From positions 1,862,501 to 1,926,500 of the forward strand of contig NZ_JAMQPV010000001.1 of assembly GCF_026151395.1 (NCBI RefSeq): a stretch of DNA of 64,000 bases. The letters are read 5' to 3'. Below are positions 39,209-49,284 of the stretch, piece after piece. The DNA is from Leptospira limi (lineage in GTDB: Bacteria; Spirochaetota; Leptospiria; Leptospirales; Leptospiraceae). Position numbers and translations under genes: made by a program. The notes under the pieces are model-generated. The model saw only the letters and a program-made list of their open reading frames with translations, ran no database searches and was not told where the DNA came from. How positions within the stretch are numbered: position 1 is the stretch's first letter; the number at the start of each line of letters is the position of its first letter.

Positions 39209-39221
39209 TTTGATTCTATTT

Positions 39222-40511
39222 TTATTCTACTACAAGACCATCGTTTCCAATAGAAACTCCGAAACTTGCTGCAGTTCTTTGCATTGACTTTGCGATTTCT
39301 TGTACAGCTGGTTGGATTTGATAACGAAAGAGTTGGTAGTCTGCATTTTCAGTGGGAGAGCCAGAAACATTGACTGTTGCAATAATTCGATCAAAACGAC
39401 TGGAAATAAGACTGCCACTGCAGGTTTGATTGAGGGAAGTATCTTCATTAAATTCATTCAAACAAAACTGTTCAGAAGTTGTGATTCTATCTTTGATATA
39501 ATTTGTTTCTTTTCCTAAAAGGTTTTTTAGTCCATACCCAGTTATGGTTTTGGAACCTGAGTAGGTTCCGTTATAGATATTTTCTAAACCTTTGGCGTCA
39601 TAATAAAAATCTGATTTTGTATTGTCGGAAAAACAAGACTGTTCTTCTTCTTGGTCTCCACCAAAAACGCCTGTCATTCTTTCTCCTCCCCATTCACCAC
39701 CAGCAAACTTTGCAATCCCTCTTAGAATATTTTCAAAAGAAGTGGAACTCGACTTGAATTTTTGAACATAGGAACCTGAGATAGAAGGATCCCATGCATT
39801 TTTAAGGACTAGTAAATGTGATTCTAAAATTTCTGTAGCATACAATAAATAAGCGGAACGTTTTGCTTGTGCACTGCCAGATCCGTTCGCAGTGGTAAAG
39901 TTAGCTTGGGTGATGCTTGTACCTGGCGTTGTATTATTTGCTGTATCAACTCCCCATAGTATGTATTCAATTGCATGCCAACCAACGGAAATATTCTTTG
40001 CAGTATCTCCATCGGGACATGTTCCACTAGAACAATCACCCTGGTTCTTATCGATTAACCCTTGTTTTGATACAGTTCCTGTTAACACAACTGTATCAAT
40101 GTATCCTTCATCTAAAGGCCATGAATTCATTAATGGTTCTAGTTCCACACCACTTGTGAGATTTGGGTTATCTACTGGACCTTGGCTAAAACGGAAGATT
40201 TCCGTTTGTATGTAGCTTATCCTTGCTTTTCTCCATAGAGTTCTGACTTCATTTAGGTCGGATAGAGTAGGTGATGCTTTTTGCGTGAAAGTGGTTACTT
40301 TTTCCCGCAGCAACACTACATCTGCATAAGCATCGCTATAGTTTTGGAAGGCAATTTGCGAATAGGTTTCTAAAAAAGCAGCTTGGTTTCCACCCGCACT
40401 AACAAGCGCTAAGGAAGCGAGTAGGGAAGTGTCGTTATTTTCCTGTTTGGTGCATCCCATGGTGGATATCCCAAGTGTTAGTACCATTGTAAAAATTCGC
40501 TTGCAGAACAT
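39222..40511 (-). CDS. Imelysin family lipoprotein 1 (LruB-like)
   Basis: The 429 residues open with a lipoprotein signal ending STMGC (lipid Cys20) and the linker TKQENNDTSLLASLALVSAGG. The imelysin helical bundle follows, with the canonical GWHAIE motif (residues 177-182, His179/Glu182), RTLWRKARISYIQTE, and a CPDGD/SCFSD Cys set. It resembles the Leptospira imelysin lipoprotein LruB as I recall it. It is first in the operon; a strong SD (GAGGAGAG) lies 8 nt upstream and a Fur-like palindrome 23 nt upstream. Confidence 0.88.
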   Translation of the reverse strand: MFCKRIFTMVLTLGISTMGCTKQENNDTSLLASLALVSAGGNQAAFLETYSQIAFQNYSDAYADVVLLREKVTTFTQKASPTLSDLNEVRTLWRKARISYIQTEIFRFSQGPVDNPNLTSGVELEPLMNSWPLDEGYIDTVVLTGTVSKQGLIDKNQGDCSSGTCPDGDTAKNISVGWHAIEYILWGVDTANNTTPGTSITQANFTTANGSGSAQAKRSAYLLYATEILESHLLVLKNAWDPSISGSYVQKFKSSSTSFENILRGIAKFAGGEWGGERMTGVFGGDQEEEQSCFSDNTKSDFYYDAKGLENIYNGTYSGSKTITGYGLKNLLGKETNYIKDRITTSEQFCLNEFNEDTSLNQTCSGSLISSRFDRIIATVNVSGSPTENADYQLFRYQIQPAVQEIAKSMQRTAASFGVSIGNDGLVVE

Positions 40512-40533
40512 GGTAGGCGTCTCTCCTCATGCG

Positions 40534-40552
40534 AATGAGATTTAATCTCATT
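40534..40552. promoter_or_regulatory. Fur-like operator AATGAGATT-T-AATCTCATT
   Basis: A perfect 9-1-9 palindrome with the 7-1-7 geometry of Fur-family boxes. It lies 23 nt upstream of the imelysin 1 start and about 200 nt upstream of the divergent SGNH gene, so iron control of the operon, and possibly of both, is likely. Confidence 0.7.
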
Positions 40553-40671
40553 GTCAATTAAACAAGGTTCTCTTCCTGTCTTCTCTGCGTAAAGGAAAAA
40601 TCGGGATCAATTGTAGTGGGATTTGTTATGAACTTAGTTCAAAAAATTGCAATGGTTCGGAAATAAATTAT

Positions 40672-40700
40672 TTGACACTCGTTCAAAAAGACACCAAAAT
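40672..40700 (+). promoter_or_regulatory. Possible promoter of the SGNH hydrolase gene
   Basis: TTGACA (40672-40677), 17-nt spacer, CAAAAT (40695-40700); start codon 49 nt further on, behind GGGAGG. Confidence 0.35.
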
Positions 40701-40748
40701 GTCTCAATTGTTCAAAGTATGTTGAAAATGTTCCGATTGGGAGGAAAT

Positions 40749-42014
40749 ATGAAGACAAATAAAGCATTCAGTTTGGTGCTCGCTTTGTTTCTAGCAGGTT
40801 CAGTATCTGCACAAACACAAGGTGAAATGTTCCAAAGAGTTGGGGTCGTAGGAGATTCCCTGAGCCAAGGTTTCTTTGGTGTCACCGTAGAGAAAAAAAC
40901 GCAAGACTGGGCATACCCCGTTCTGGTTTCAAAACAAGCAGGAGCTTCTGTTTCCTATAATGTTTTGAAAGGTCCTTTTGTAAATTTAGAAGATGTACTC
41001 AAGTGGGATTGTGGGATTTTTTGTATTGCTGAGAGTATCATTGGTGGAAACGCATCCACTGTTTCTTTACCAACACATGCTGGTATCACAGGTGCTGAGT
41101 ATACAACGCTCTTAAAAACATCTGGTAAATGTGAAGATATCACGGCCACCAAACAAGAAAAAGAGTGGTATTGGGCAACTTGGTATTGGTACACCTATCG
41201 TTGGGTGACAGTGGCTGATTGTAAAGAACCAGACAAGTTTCACCAGTTTGGTTTACGAGATGCAGGAACTCAAGCGCAAGTAATGGAGAAAGTAAAACCA
41301 ACTTTCTTGTTTGGTTCTGCTGGAGCAAACCATGTACTTTGTACTGCACTTCATACTTCTATCGATTGTTTAGACGAAACTCGTTTCAAAAGAGACATTC
41401 GTGAATTTTTCAGAAGAATGGCCGCTATGGGAAGTTTAAAAGGTGGAGTTTTATTTACTGTTCCAAACGTAACAGCAATTGCTTTCCTTGAACCTTACAA
41501 AGATCCAAATGGCAGAGCAAATTACTCAGGACTCAAAGCATTTTTTAGAAACTCTGTATCAGATCCTAACCAAGTTTTAGATGCGACTGAAATTGGAACT
41601 ATTTCCAACTTCTTAAATATGTTGAACAATGAAATCAAAGCACAGGCTGCTACTATGCGTTTTGCAGTTGCTGACTTACGTGTGATTTTTGATGACCTAA
41701 AAGAAAATGGAAGACCTATTCGTAGTGCTTCAGGTTGGTCACCAGGAAATGCACGTGCAAATTGGCCACTTCCTAACCAACCAGGTGTTTTTGGTTTAGA
41801 TGGTGTTCACCCAAATATGTATGGGCACTCACTTTTTGCCAACGAGTTAATCAAAGCTATTAACACTCGTTATGGATATTCAATTCCGCAAGTTAGTGAA
41901 TACACTGCTTGGTACTATGATACTTTGAATCGAAATCCAGTTGATTTGAAAAAATTCTTAACTGAGAATATTTTTGGTCAGGCAATTTCTTGGGTAGTAT
42001 CTATCTTTACGTAA
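40749..42014 (+). CDS. Secreted SGNH/GDSL-family hydrolase
   Basis: The true start is the ATG at 40749, behind GGGAGGAAAT, not the upstream ORF start at 40647. The 421-residue protein has a Sec signal ([22 protein letters not shown]). The catalytic elements are the nucleophile block VVGDSLSQG (Ser37), an oxyanion Asn in SAGANHVLC, and the closing [10 protein letters not shown] (Asp351/His354). It probably acts as an esterase or lipase outside the cell; eight Cys suggest disulfides. The next gene follows after only 10 nt. Confidence 0.88.
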   Translation: MKTNKAFSLVLALFLAGSVSAQTQGEMFQRVGVVGDSLSQGFFGVTVEKKTQDWAYPVLVSKQAGASVSYNVLKGPFVNLEDVLKWDCGIFCIAESIIGGNASTVSLPTHAGITGAEYTTLLKTSGKCEDITATKQEKEWYWATWYWYTYRWVTVADCKEPDKFHQFGLRDAGTQAQVMEKVKPTFLFGSAGANHVLCTALHTSIDCLDETRFKRDIREFFRRMAAMGSLKGGVLFTVPNVTAIAFLEPYKDPNGRANYSGLKAFFRNSVSDPNQVLDATEIGTISNFLNMLNNEIKAQAATMRFAVADLRVIFDDLKENGRPIRSASGWSPGNARANWPLPNQPGVFGLDGVHPNMYGHSLFANELIKAINTRYGYSIPQVSEYTAWYYDTLNRNPVDLKKFLTENIFGQAISWVVSIFT

Positions 42015-42024
42015 GGTGTTAGCG

Positions 42025-42702
42025 ATGAGTAAACGGTTTATAGGAATTCTTTCGGTTTGTGGTTTTTTCTTAGCCTTGTTTGTTTTTTCCATTTGGAAGT
42101 TCACTTCTGATAAAACGAAACAAGATACAGTTGTGTCAAATTCCGATTTTGGCAGTTCCGAAAAACACGCAAATTCGTTGTTTGATGATCCAGAATTTGC
42201 GGATGCTCCCAATCCAGAAGAATTGGAATTGGCGCAGGCTGAAGTACTTTGGCCGTTTGCTCTCGAAAAAAAACCAAATCGTAAGGAAGAGATTAAGGAG
42301 GAGTGGAGAGATTTTGCGGCGAAATACCCAAATAATTTTTACATTCCTCGTGAAATTCGTGCTCCTCTCACTGAAAAACAAGAGAAAGAACAACTCGATA
42401 TGTTGGATTCTTTTACCGCAATGGATGCGAGTTTTTCTGCGAGCCAATCGAAGGAAAAATGGTCAGACAAACCTTCGAGTGAAGAGCCGAATGCAGGAGA
42501 ACGTCCTTCTCCTAAAACGCAAAAAGCTTACTTTGATTTTAAAATCAATGAGTTAGAATCACGGATCCAAATGGTTGAATATTGGCTCGAAAACAAAAAA
42601 CCTGATAACGAAGTCAAAGGTTCAGCAGAGAAAGATTTACAAACCTGGCGAAAAGAACTAGCGACATTAAAAGAAGTAAGGAACCAAGTTCCTAATAGTT
42701 AA
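42025..42702 (+). CDS. Membrane-anchored helical protein downstream of the SGNH hydrolase
   Basis: The start is taken at ATG 42025 (AAGG 8 nt upstream); a GTG at 42016 is less likely. The 225-residue protein has one N-terminal TM (about 5-25), an acidic low-complexity linker (to about 60) and a mainly helical charged C-terminal region with coiled-coil potential. I do not recognise a family. The layout recalls the inner-membrane lipase foldases found next to lipases, but this is only analogy. Confidence 0.7.
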   Translation: MSKRFIGILSVCGFFLALFVFSIWKFTSDKTKQDTVVSNSDFGSSEKHANSLFDDPEFADAPNPEELELAQAEVLWPFALEKKPNRKEEIKEEWRDFAAKYPNNFYIPREIRAPLTEKQEKEQLDMLDSFTAMDASFSASQSKEKWSDKPSSEEPNAGERPSPKTQKAYFDFKINELESRIQMVEYWLENKKPDNEVKGSAEKDLQTWRKELATLKEVRNQVPNS

Positions 42703-42726
42703 ACATTCAATTCATTCCAAAGAATA

Positions 42727-42758
42727 AAGCTTCCTAGTATTAGGAAGCTTTTTGTTTT
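42727..42758 (+). terminator. Rho-independent terminator
   Basis: Perfect 10-bp stem AAGCTTCCTA/TAGGAAGCTT with loop GTAT (42727-42750), followed by TTTGTTTT. It closes the SGNH-plus-partner operon. Confidence 0.85.
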
Positions 42759-42794
42759 ACAATCCTCGCCAAATATAAAACGATAGATACATCC

Positions 42795-44357
42795 ATGCAA
42801 CTTTTAGATAAATCATTCCTTTTCCTTTTCGTATGTAGCCTTAGCCTAAATTGTTTTGGTGGCCCGAACGAACCTGAAACTCAGGAGGTACTACCTGTGG
42901 AAGAAGAGATTCCGACTGAAATGCTCATCAAAACATTGGAAACTGGTTCTAATTTTGACCGAGGCCAAGCTGCGATCCAACTGGGAAGCCGTGGGATCAC
43001 AAAAGCAATTCCAAGTCTTCGAAAGATGTTAAATGAAAAAGATCCTGGCTTAAGGGCTGGCGCAGCGATTGCATTGGGAGAATTAAAGGACAAAGTTTCT
43101 TCCTCTACCATTGCCAATTTGATGTGGTCTGATACAGAAAATCCTAAAGATGTTTACTTGGATGCATTAACTCGTATGAAAGAACCTTCTGTCGTAAACC
43201 GCATTTATCCATTATTAGATGATGATAATGCAACTCTACGATTACAAACTGTGGATGCACTGGTGCAGATTGGAAATCGATCCGTAGGTTCCCAAATTTT
43301 GGCCTTGGCTTTAAAAAACAAAAACAGAGAAAAAGACAAAACCTTTGCCATGGCTCTCGGGAAATTAAATGTAACTTCTGCTGAATCGTATTTACTCAAT
43401 CTAACAAAAATCCAAGATGAAACTCCAACACTCGCTGCATCCTATTTAGCTCTCGGAAGGATTAAATCAAAAAATGCCAGTGAAGTCCTCATAAGAGCAC
43501 TTACCATACCTTATGATAAAGGAAAAGAAAATGCTTCCATGGCCCTCATTGAAATTGCTAATCCAACTGTTGTTCCTAAGGTATTTGCAGTTTTAAAATC
43601 TGATAATTTAGAATCAAAAATGTACGCAACAGATGTCTTATGTGCAATTCCTTCGAAAGAAGCAGCAAAACTCGCCTTTGGAATCTTAACTTCTGACGAA
43701 ACGAAAAACTGGGGTTATGCGGCAAAAATCATTGGCCGTCAAAAGTACAAAGAAGGAAAAAATCGAATCGAAGAATTACTCCTAAAACCATCAACTCCTG
43801 AGAGGGATCATTTTGCAGAAGCACTTGGATGGATTGGTGATCCAAGTTCCATTCCTATCCTTCGCAAAGTTTTACTTTCTGGTGAAAAAGAGGGACCCTA
43901 TGGTTCTGCTTGGGCCCTCGGTGTTATGGGAGCAAAAGAAGCCGTACCAGATCTCATCAAAGCCTTAGACCAAGGGGATGCCAAACTGATGGGATATGCA
44001 TTGGAAGCACTCGGATCCATTGCAGATCCAAGTTCTTTACCAAAACTAAAAGTACTATTATCAGATCGTCCTAAAATGGCTCCTCAAATCCTATCAACCG
44101 TTGCCCTAATTCCAACAGAAGAGGCAAGGTATCTCATCGAAGAAGCCACTCGTTCTAAGGATGCAGAAGTATACAGACCTGCGATGGAAGAAATTGCCAA
44201 ACGAAAAGACAAAAAATCCATTCCACTCCTGATTTTATTTGTAAATGGGGATAATGCTGAAAAACGCAAATTAAGTTATTATGCGCTAACAGCCATTACG
44301 GGTCAAAAATTTAGAACCGCTAAAGAGTGGAATCTTTGGGTGAAGGCAAATCCTTAA
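42795..44357 (+). CDS. HEAT-repeat lipoprotein
   Basis: This 520-residue lipoprotein has a signal ending SLSLNC (lipid Cys20). The mature part is a long run of HEAT/PBS-lyase-type helical repeats (for example IPSLRKMLNEKDPGLRAGAAIALGELKDK and PILRKVLLSGEKEGPYGSAWALGVMGAKEAVPDLIKALD). Such solenoids bind protein partners; here the partner is unknown. It has its own transcription unit after the terminator. Confidence 0.88.
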   Translation: MQLLDKSFLFLFVCSLSLNCFGGPNEPETQEVLPVEEEIPTEMLIKTLETGSNFDRGQAAIQLGSRGITKAIPSLRKMLNEKDPGLRAGAAIALGELKDKVSSSTIANLMWSDTENPKDVYLDALTRMKEPSVVNRIYPLLDDDNATLRLQTVDALVQIGNRSVGSQILALALKNKNREKDKTFAMALGKLNVTSAESYLLNLTKIQDETPTLAASYLALGRIKSKNASEVLIRALTIPYDKGKENASMALIEIANPTVVPKVFAVLKSDNLESKMYATDVLCAIPSKEAAKLAFGILTSDETKNWGYAAKIIGRQKYKEGKNRIEELLLKPSTPERDHFAEALGWIGDPSSIPILRKVLLSGEKEGPYGSAWALGVMGAKEAVPDLIKALDQGDAKLMGYALEALGSIADPSSLPKLKVLLSDRPKMAPQILSTVALIPTEEARYLIEEATRSKDAEVYRPAMEEIAKRKDKKSIPLLILFVNGDNAEKRKLSYYALTAITGQKFRTAKEWNLWVKANP

Positions 44358-44603
44358 TCGGGATTTGTTTTTCCATAAAACGTTTCATCGATGAGGGGTT
44401 CCGAAGTCCCAGTTGGTGAAATGGGGAGGTCTTCGTGTATTGTCTGATTGACATAAATGCAACATTGTTGCGGGTTTTAACGTTTCCTCCATGAACATTC
44501 GAGTGAGGTGCAGAATCTTAGAGAGTCGTAATTTTTACATACAGTAAAAAAATAAAGTGACCGAAAGGGTAAGCCTGGTTTCCTTAAGTTGACAGATTAA
44601 TTC

Positions 44604-45794
44604 ATGAAAGATTATTTTTTTTCCGTTTTTAAGACCAATCCCCTAGAAATGAAGGGCCTCAATGGAATCCGTGGGATTGCATTTTTTATGGTGATTTACA
44701 CTCATATGTTCAGACCTTACAAACATTTTGGATTTTATGAACCAAATGTTTGGATGGAAAATTTTTTAAATAACGGCTCCTTGTGTATGGATGCCTTTTT
44801 TGTTTTAAGCGGATATTTGATAGGTGGCCAATTATTAAAAGAAAAAATCAAAACAAATTCAATTAATTATGGGAATTTCATCACAAAACGTGTGTTAAGG
44901 ATTTTTCCTCCTTATTATATATTTTTAACATTCCAATTTATAGTAATCTACAACTTATCAAAAATTGCAACTGATGAGCTGATTAAGACTGAATCACTAC
45001 ATTTAGTGAAGAGAGTGGTTTGGGATTATACTTATCTGAGTGATTATTTCGCAGGCATTATGGTTCATGGCTGGTCACTTAGTGTGGAAGAAAAATTTTA
45101 TATTTTATTGCCAGTCTTACTTTTTTTCATTCTAAAGTTGAAACAAAAAAAACAGGTTTTGTATTCCCTATCTATATTGGTAGTATTACCTACTATTATA
45201 CGGTTGATTCAATTTTTACAAATCAATCCTGATGAATTGAATTTTTGGAAATATACCGTTACATTTTATTATCCATTTCATTCGAGAATGGACGGACTGT
45301 TTCTCGGTGTGTTATTGGCAGCAATTCAAAATTATTTTCCAGAAAAAATTGATCAGTTTTTGAAAAATCGTAATTCCTTCTATTTTGTTCTTTTGTCTTT
45401 GGTAACTTTGTTTTCCATTATGATTTTCACATCTGAAGACAGACCAGATCTGTTTACATGTGTTTTCCGTTTTCTAATTGCTTCCATCGCTTGGTCAATT
45501 ATCTTAATTAAAACATTAGATGAAAACAGTGTGACTTATAAAGTATTGTCAGTGCCAATTTTTTCTCCAGTCGCTAAATTATCGTATTGTGGTTATATTA
45601 TACATTTGTTGTGTTTGGGGTTTTTATCGAAAAAATTCATTGGTTATAATAAAATTCATTATTATGAGATTTTGATTTGGACAATTCCAATTGGAGTCAT
45701 TATCCTCGGTTATGCTTATTTGTATTACCTAATGACTGAAAAACCCTTTCTTGCTTTGCGAAATCGATTATTAAATAATAAATTAAAGAATTAA
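44604..45794 (+). CDS. Membrane acyltransferase (acyltransferase 3 / OafA-like)
   Basis: This 396-residue integral protein has about ten TM helices and the family block MDAFFVLSGYLIGGQLLKEK with the early IAFFMVIYTHMFRPY, whose His is the likely catalytic residue. Members O-acylate sugars or lipids at the inner membrane. The 246-nt gap upstream (44358-44603) has a few short hairpins but no recognisable riboswitch or gene. Confidence 0.88.
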   Translation: MKDYFFSVFKTNPLEMKGLNGIRGIAFFMVIYTHMFRPYKHFGFYEPNVWMENFLNNGSLCMDAFFVLSGYLIGGQLLKEKIKTNSINYGNFITKRVLRIFPPYYIFLTFQFIVIYNLSKIATDELIKTESLHLVKRVVWDYTYLSDYFAGIMVHGWSLSVEEKFYILLPVLLFFILKLKQKKQVLYSLSILVVLPTIIRLIQFLQINPDELNFWKYTVTFYYPFHSRMDGLFLGVLLAAIQNYFPEKIDQFLKNRNSFYFVLLSLVTLFSIMIFTSEDRPDLFTCVFRFLIASIAWSIILIKTLDENSVTYKVLSVPIFSPVAKLSYCGYIIHLLCLGFLSKKFIGYNKIHYYEILIWTIPIGVIILGYAYLYYLMTEKPFLALRNRLLNNKLKN

Positions 45795-45820
45795 GTATCA
45801 ACTGAACTCTTAATTTTTGT

Positions 45821-45844
45821 TACCCCTATCAATCTGATAGGGTA
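45821..45844 (+). other. Hairpin in the leader of the chemotaxis receptor
   Basis: TACCC(C)TATCA - ATC - TGATAGGGTA, one bulged C, directly followed by AAAAAA on the plus strand and ending 20 nt before the start. On the minus strand it reads as a T-tract terminator shape. It could act at RNA or operator level. Confidence 0.4.
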
Positions 45845-45864
45845 AAAAATACGAGAAAAATACC

Positions 45865-47397
45865 ATGGACGAATACAAATTAAAATCAGCCAAAACCATC
45901 AATACCATACGTTTTATTTTATTTGGAATTTATGTATTGGGCATTTTGGGAAGTTTAGGTTCTCTTCGGACTGACCAATTGGTTGTGATGGTCATTGCAA
46001 CTGCCTTCTATGGGATTTTTGCTTTTACACAATTGTATTTATTTCGGAGTCATCGAAATCCATACCCTTTTTTGTTTGTGATAGGAGATGCAGTTCTTGT
46101 GGGAATCTCCACATTAGGCCAGTCACTTATCACTTTAGATTTATCAGCAGCTGCTCTTAAACTGGGAGTGAATTATACAATTTGTTTTTTTGTGATCTTG
46201 TATTCCGGGTTTTTATTTTCTTCCATACAAACCATCATCGTAGGTGTACTTCTTATTTTTATCCATATTGGTTCATTGGTATTTTCATACCAAATGGGGG
46301 TAAGTTTTGTAGATAGAAACGATGTCCATCATTTGCCTTATTCCTTATCTTTACCAATTGAGATTGTCAAAATTATTTTTTTAATCTTAGCAACCTACTT
46401 TATGAGTAAGATGGTAGGACTACTTATATCTATCCGAGATGAAGCAATGGTTGGCAAAAAAGAAGCTGATGCCCATGCAAAAGTTGTATCGGAACAAAAA
46501 GAAGCAATGGTCGAAACTGGTGAAAACTTAAACCAATCTGTTGCTGCTTTAAAAGTTTTTACTGATGATTTGAATGGTCTTGTTCAAAACCAAGCCGCAT
46601 CGATAGAAGAAATATCAGCATCCCTCACCGAAATTGCACAATCAACAGAAAATTCATTTTCCTTTGTCAAAGACCAATACCAAAGGATTGAATCCTTAAA
46701 TGAAGAAAGTAAAACTTTAGAAGGTATTGTTACTTCGGTTCGTTCCGAAATTGAATTGATCTCTGGTTTAATCAAAGAGTCTTCAAAATTCAGTAATATG
46801 GTAACACTTTCCATGGAAAATCTAAACAACGTACTCTCCGAAGTCAGTGATAGTTTTCAAAAAGTGGAAGATGTCAACCAAATCATGAAAGAAATTGCAG
46901 ATCAGACCAACTTGCTTGCGTTAAATGCTTCAATTGAAGCTGCAAGGGCTGGAGAACATGGAAGGGGATTTGCTGTAGTCGCACAAGAGGTAGCCAAACT
47001 AGCGGATAATTCTGCAACAAATGCGAGTATCATTTCCAAAACCATTTTGAAATCAAAGTCAGATTTGATGAAAGGGAATTTATCTGCGAAAGAAGCAAAT
47101 TCTCTAGCCAATAACCAAGAAAAAGAGATGTTAAATATCCAATCTAAGGTCATAAGTTTTAATACAAAAATCATCGAATTACAAAAATTAAATGCAAGGG
47201 TAGTGGATTCTCAAAAAGAATTAAAAGATATTTCTTCGCAACTGGAAACCATTGCCAAAGAACAATCCATAGGTAACCAAGAAGTGATGCGTGCCGCCCA
47301 AAACATTGAAGATGCAGTCCAAGTAGTGGCTGAGAATACTAGGGTCCTTGCAGAACACATTGAAGACATCCAAGTCCTTGCCAATCGCATCAAATGA
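45865..47397 (+). CDS. Methyl-accepting chemotaxis protein with integral-membrane sensor
   Basis: The 510 residues have about six TM helices in the first 195 residues, no obvious periplasmic sensor and no clear HAMP, then a long signalling coiled coil with the core [39 protein letters not shown]. The receptor would signal to CheA. It is intact, unlike the broken receptor at 7940. Confidence 0.92.
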   Translation: MDEYKLKSAKTINTIRFILFGIYVLGILGSLGSLRTDQLVVMVIATAFYGIFAFTQLYLFRSHRNPYPFLFVIGDAVLVGISTLGQSLITLDLSAAALKLGVNYTICFFVILYSGFLFSSIQTIIVGVLLIFIHIGSLVFSYQMGVSFVDRNDVHHLPYSLSLPIEIVKIIFLILATYFMSKMVGLLISIRDEAMVGKKEADAHAKVVSEQKEAMVETGENLNQSVAALKVFTDDLNGLVQNQAASIEEISASLTEIAQSTENSFSFVKDQYQRIESLNEESKTLEGIVTSVRSEIELISGLIKESSKFSNMVTLSMENLNNVLSEVSDSFQKVEDVNQIMKEIADQTNLLALNASIEAARAGEHGRGFAVVAQEVAKLADNSATNASIISKTILKSKSDLMKGNLSAKEANSLANNQEKEMLNIQSKVISFNTKIIELQKLNARVVDSQKELKDISSQLETIAKEQSIGNQEVMRAAQNIEDAVQVVAENTRVLAEHIEDIQVLANRIK

Positions 47398-47526
47398 TCC
47401 TTGTTTAACACCATTAACTTAACGGATTGGACATTCGTTCAGGAATCCACCAGGGAAAATCATTTGTAATTCTTTTCACGATATTGAAAGGTGAGTGAAA
47501 GTCCTTGTTAGGAGCCAATAAATTGT

Positions 47527-49284
47527 ATGATATCTAATAACTATTTTAATGATAATGATGACCTAATTGATCATTTTGATTCTCTCACACCTTGGAATGC
47601 GGTCATTGACCAATATGAACAAGGGTTCGAAGATTTTGCAGAATTCCAAAAATCAGGAAAAGAGGAACTTACCTTTGCTCCTGGAAATTACGAAGATGCA
47701 ATCGAATTTTACAGATCCACACTCGAAGCTGGTGGGGACATTGCTGGAAATGACATCTCCCAAATCGCCAAACAAATGGATGAAGAGGGACTCAAATACA
47801 AAGATGGCCAAGTTGGTTTCCCAAAACCAATGTTAGACGTAGTAGAAAAAATTAAATCTGCTGGTTTATTGCCGTATGGAATCCATAGACACTACGGTGG
47901 ACTTGGATTACCTTCTGTCGTTCAATCTATGTTATCTGAGTGTGTCTCACGTGGTGACGGATCCCTTGCAATCACACTTGGTTGTATGAACCTTGCGGAA
48001 ACTGTGGAACGATTTGGAACAGATGAAATGATCCATGAGTATGTTCCAAAAATGGCTTCTGGTGAACTTTGTGGTGCGATGGCACTTACAGAACCTAACT
48101 ATGGTTCCGATCTCCCAAATTTACAAACAAAAGCAGTTAAGGGTGAGGATGGAGTTTGGAGAATCACTGGAACGAAACGATTTATCACCCATGCATGTGG
48201 ATTTGGGAATGCACCTTCCATCATTTTAACCTTAGCACGAACTGGAACGACAACCAGTGGTGCAAGAGGACTTTCTTTTTTCTTAGTTCATTCAAAGGAT
48301 GTGTTTGTTGCCTCCATTGAAAAGAAAATGGGTCTTCATTGTTCACCAACTTGTGAAGTTGTCTTTGAGAATGCGCCAGGTATCCTCATTGGTGAAGAAG
48401 GAAAGGGACTCGTTAAATATTCAATGGCAATGATGAACCAAGCACGGTTAAACATTGCAGCCCAAGCTATGGGAATCGCAACTGCTGCTTATTTTGAAGG
48501 AAAAAAATATGCAGAAGAACGTGTCCAATTTGGTAAAACCATCAGCAACATCACAGCTGTGAAAAAAATGTTAGAAAGAATGGAACGTGAAGTTGCTGCA
48601 ATGCGTTGTATTTTATACGAAGCAAGTTTTGCAGTCGACCAATACCGTTGGAAAGAAGAACGAGGAAAAATGAAAGGCCTCACTGAAAAGGACATCAAAA
48701 AGGATGAAACCTTTAAAAAATGGGAAAAACTAGCCTCTCTCTTCACACCACTTTCCAAATACTACATCACGGAAATGGCAAACGTTGTTGCTTATGATGC
48801 CTTACAAATCCATGGCGGATCAGGTTATACAGAAGACTATGATGTGGCAAGGTTATATCGAGATGTTCGGATCACAAACATTTACGAAGGAACCACACAA
48901 CTCCAAACAGTAGCTTGTATCGGTGGTATAGTATCTGGTATGACAGAAACTGGAATTTACCGTGAATACTTAAAATCGGAAATGTCTGGTTTTGTTTCTT
49001 CTTCTGAATTAAACGAACTCTTCAAACAATTTGAAACTGTTGTGGCAGAATATGCTGAAATTGATTCAACACCTCTTCGTGAGGAGTTAGCATTTGAAGT
49101 GGTAGAATCTGCTGCAAGATTCCATAACAGTTTGTTACTTGAAAGAAGTATTGGAAGATCCAAAGTTGAAAGACGAAATCATAGAAAGACACTGACTGAA
49201 AGTTATATATTAGACAGTGCAGCAATTTTGGCATCTAACCTAACTAAAATTCGTGGAAAGAAAAAAACTCCGGTCACTGCATAA
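47527..49284 (+). CDS. Acyl-CoA dehydrogenase
   Basis: The 585-residue FAD enzyme shows [38 protein letters not shown], the IQIHGG-type [24 protein letters not shown] and the catalytic-Glu segment [10 protein letters not shown]. It has an extra C-terminal domain (about residues 450-585). It would carry out the first oxidation of fatty-acid beta-oxidation, the main carbon route in Leptospira. It overlaps the amidohydrolase gene by 32 nt. Confidence 0.93.
   Translation: MISNNYFNDNDDLIDHFDSLTPWNAVIDQYEQGFEDFAEFQKSGKEELTFAPGNYEDAIEFYRSTLEAGGDIAGNDISQIAKQMDEEGLKYKDGQVGFPKPMLDVVEKIKSAGLLPYGIHRHYGGLGLPSVVQSMLSECVSRGDGSLAITLGCMNLAETVERFGTDEMIHEYVPKMASGELCGAMALTEPNYGSDLPNLQTKAVKGEDGVWRITGTKRFITHACGFGNAPSIILTLARTGTTTSGARGLSFFLVHSKDVFVASIEKKMGLHCSPTCEVVFENAPGILIGEEGKGLVKYSMAMMNQARLNIAAQAMGIATAAYFEGKKYAEERVQFGKTISNITAVKKMLERMEREVAAMRCILYEASFAVDQYRWKEERGKMKGLTEKDIKKDETFKKWEKLASLFTPLSKYYITEMANVVAYDALQIHGGSGYTEDYDVARLYRDVRITNIYEGTTQLQTVACIGGIVSGMTETGIYREYLKSEMSGFVSSSELNELFKQFETVVAEYAEIDSTPLREELAFEVVESAARFHNSLLLERSIGRSKVERRNHRKTLTESYILDSAAILASNLTKIRGKKKTPVTA

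Noticed and set aside
44358..44603. Possible c-di-GMP (GEMM) or other riboswitch in the gap before the acyltransferase
   Set aside because: Some short complementary stretches (GGGGTTCCGAAGTCCC, GACCGAAAGGGT) but no match to a conserved riboswitch core.
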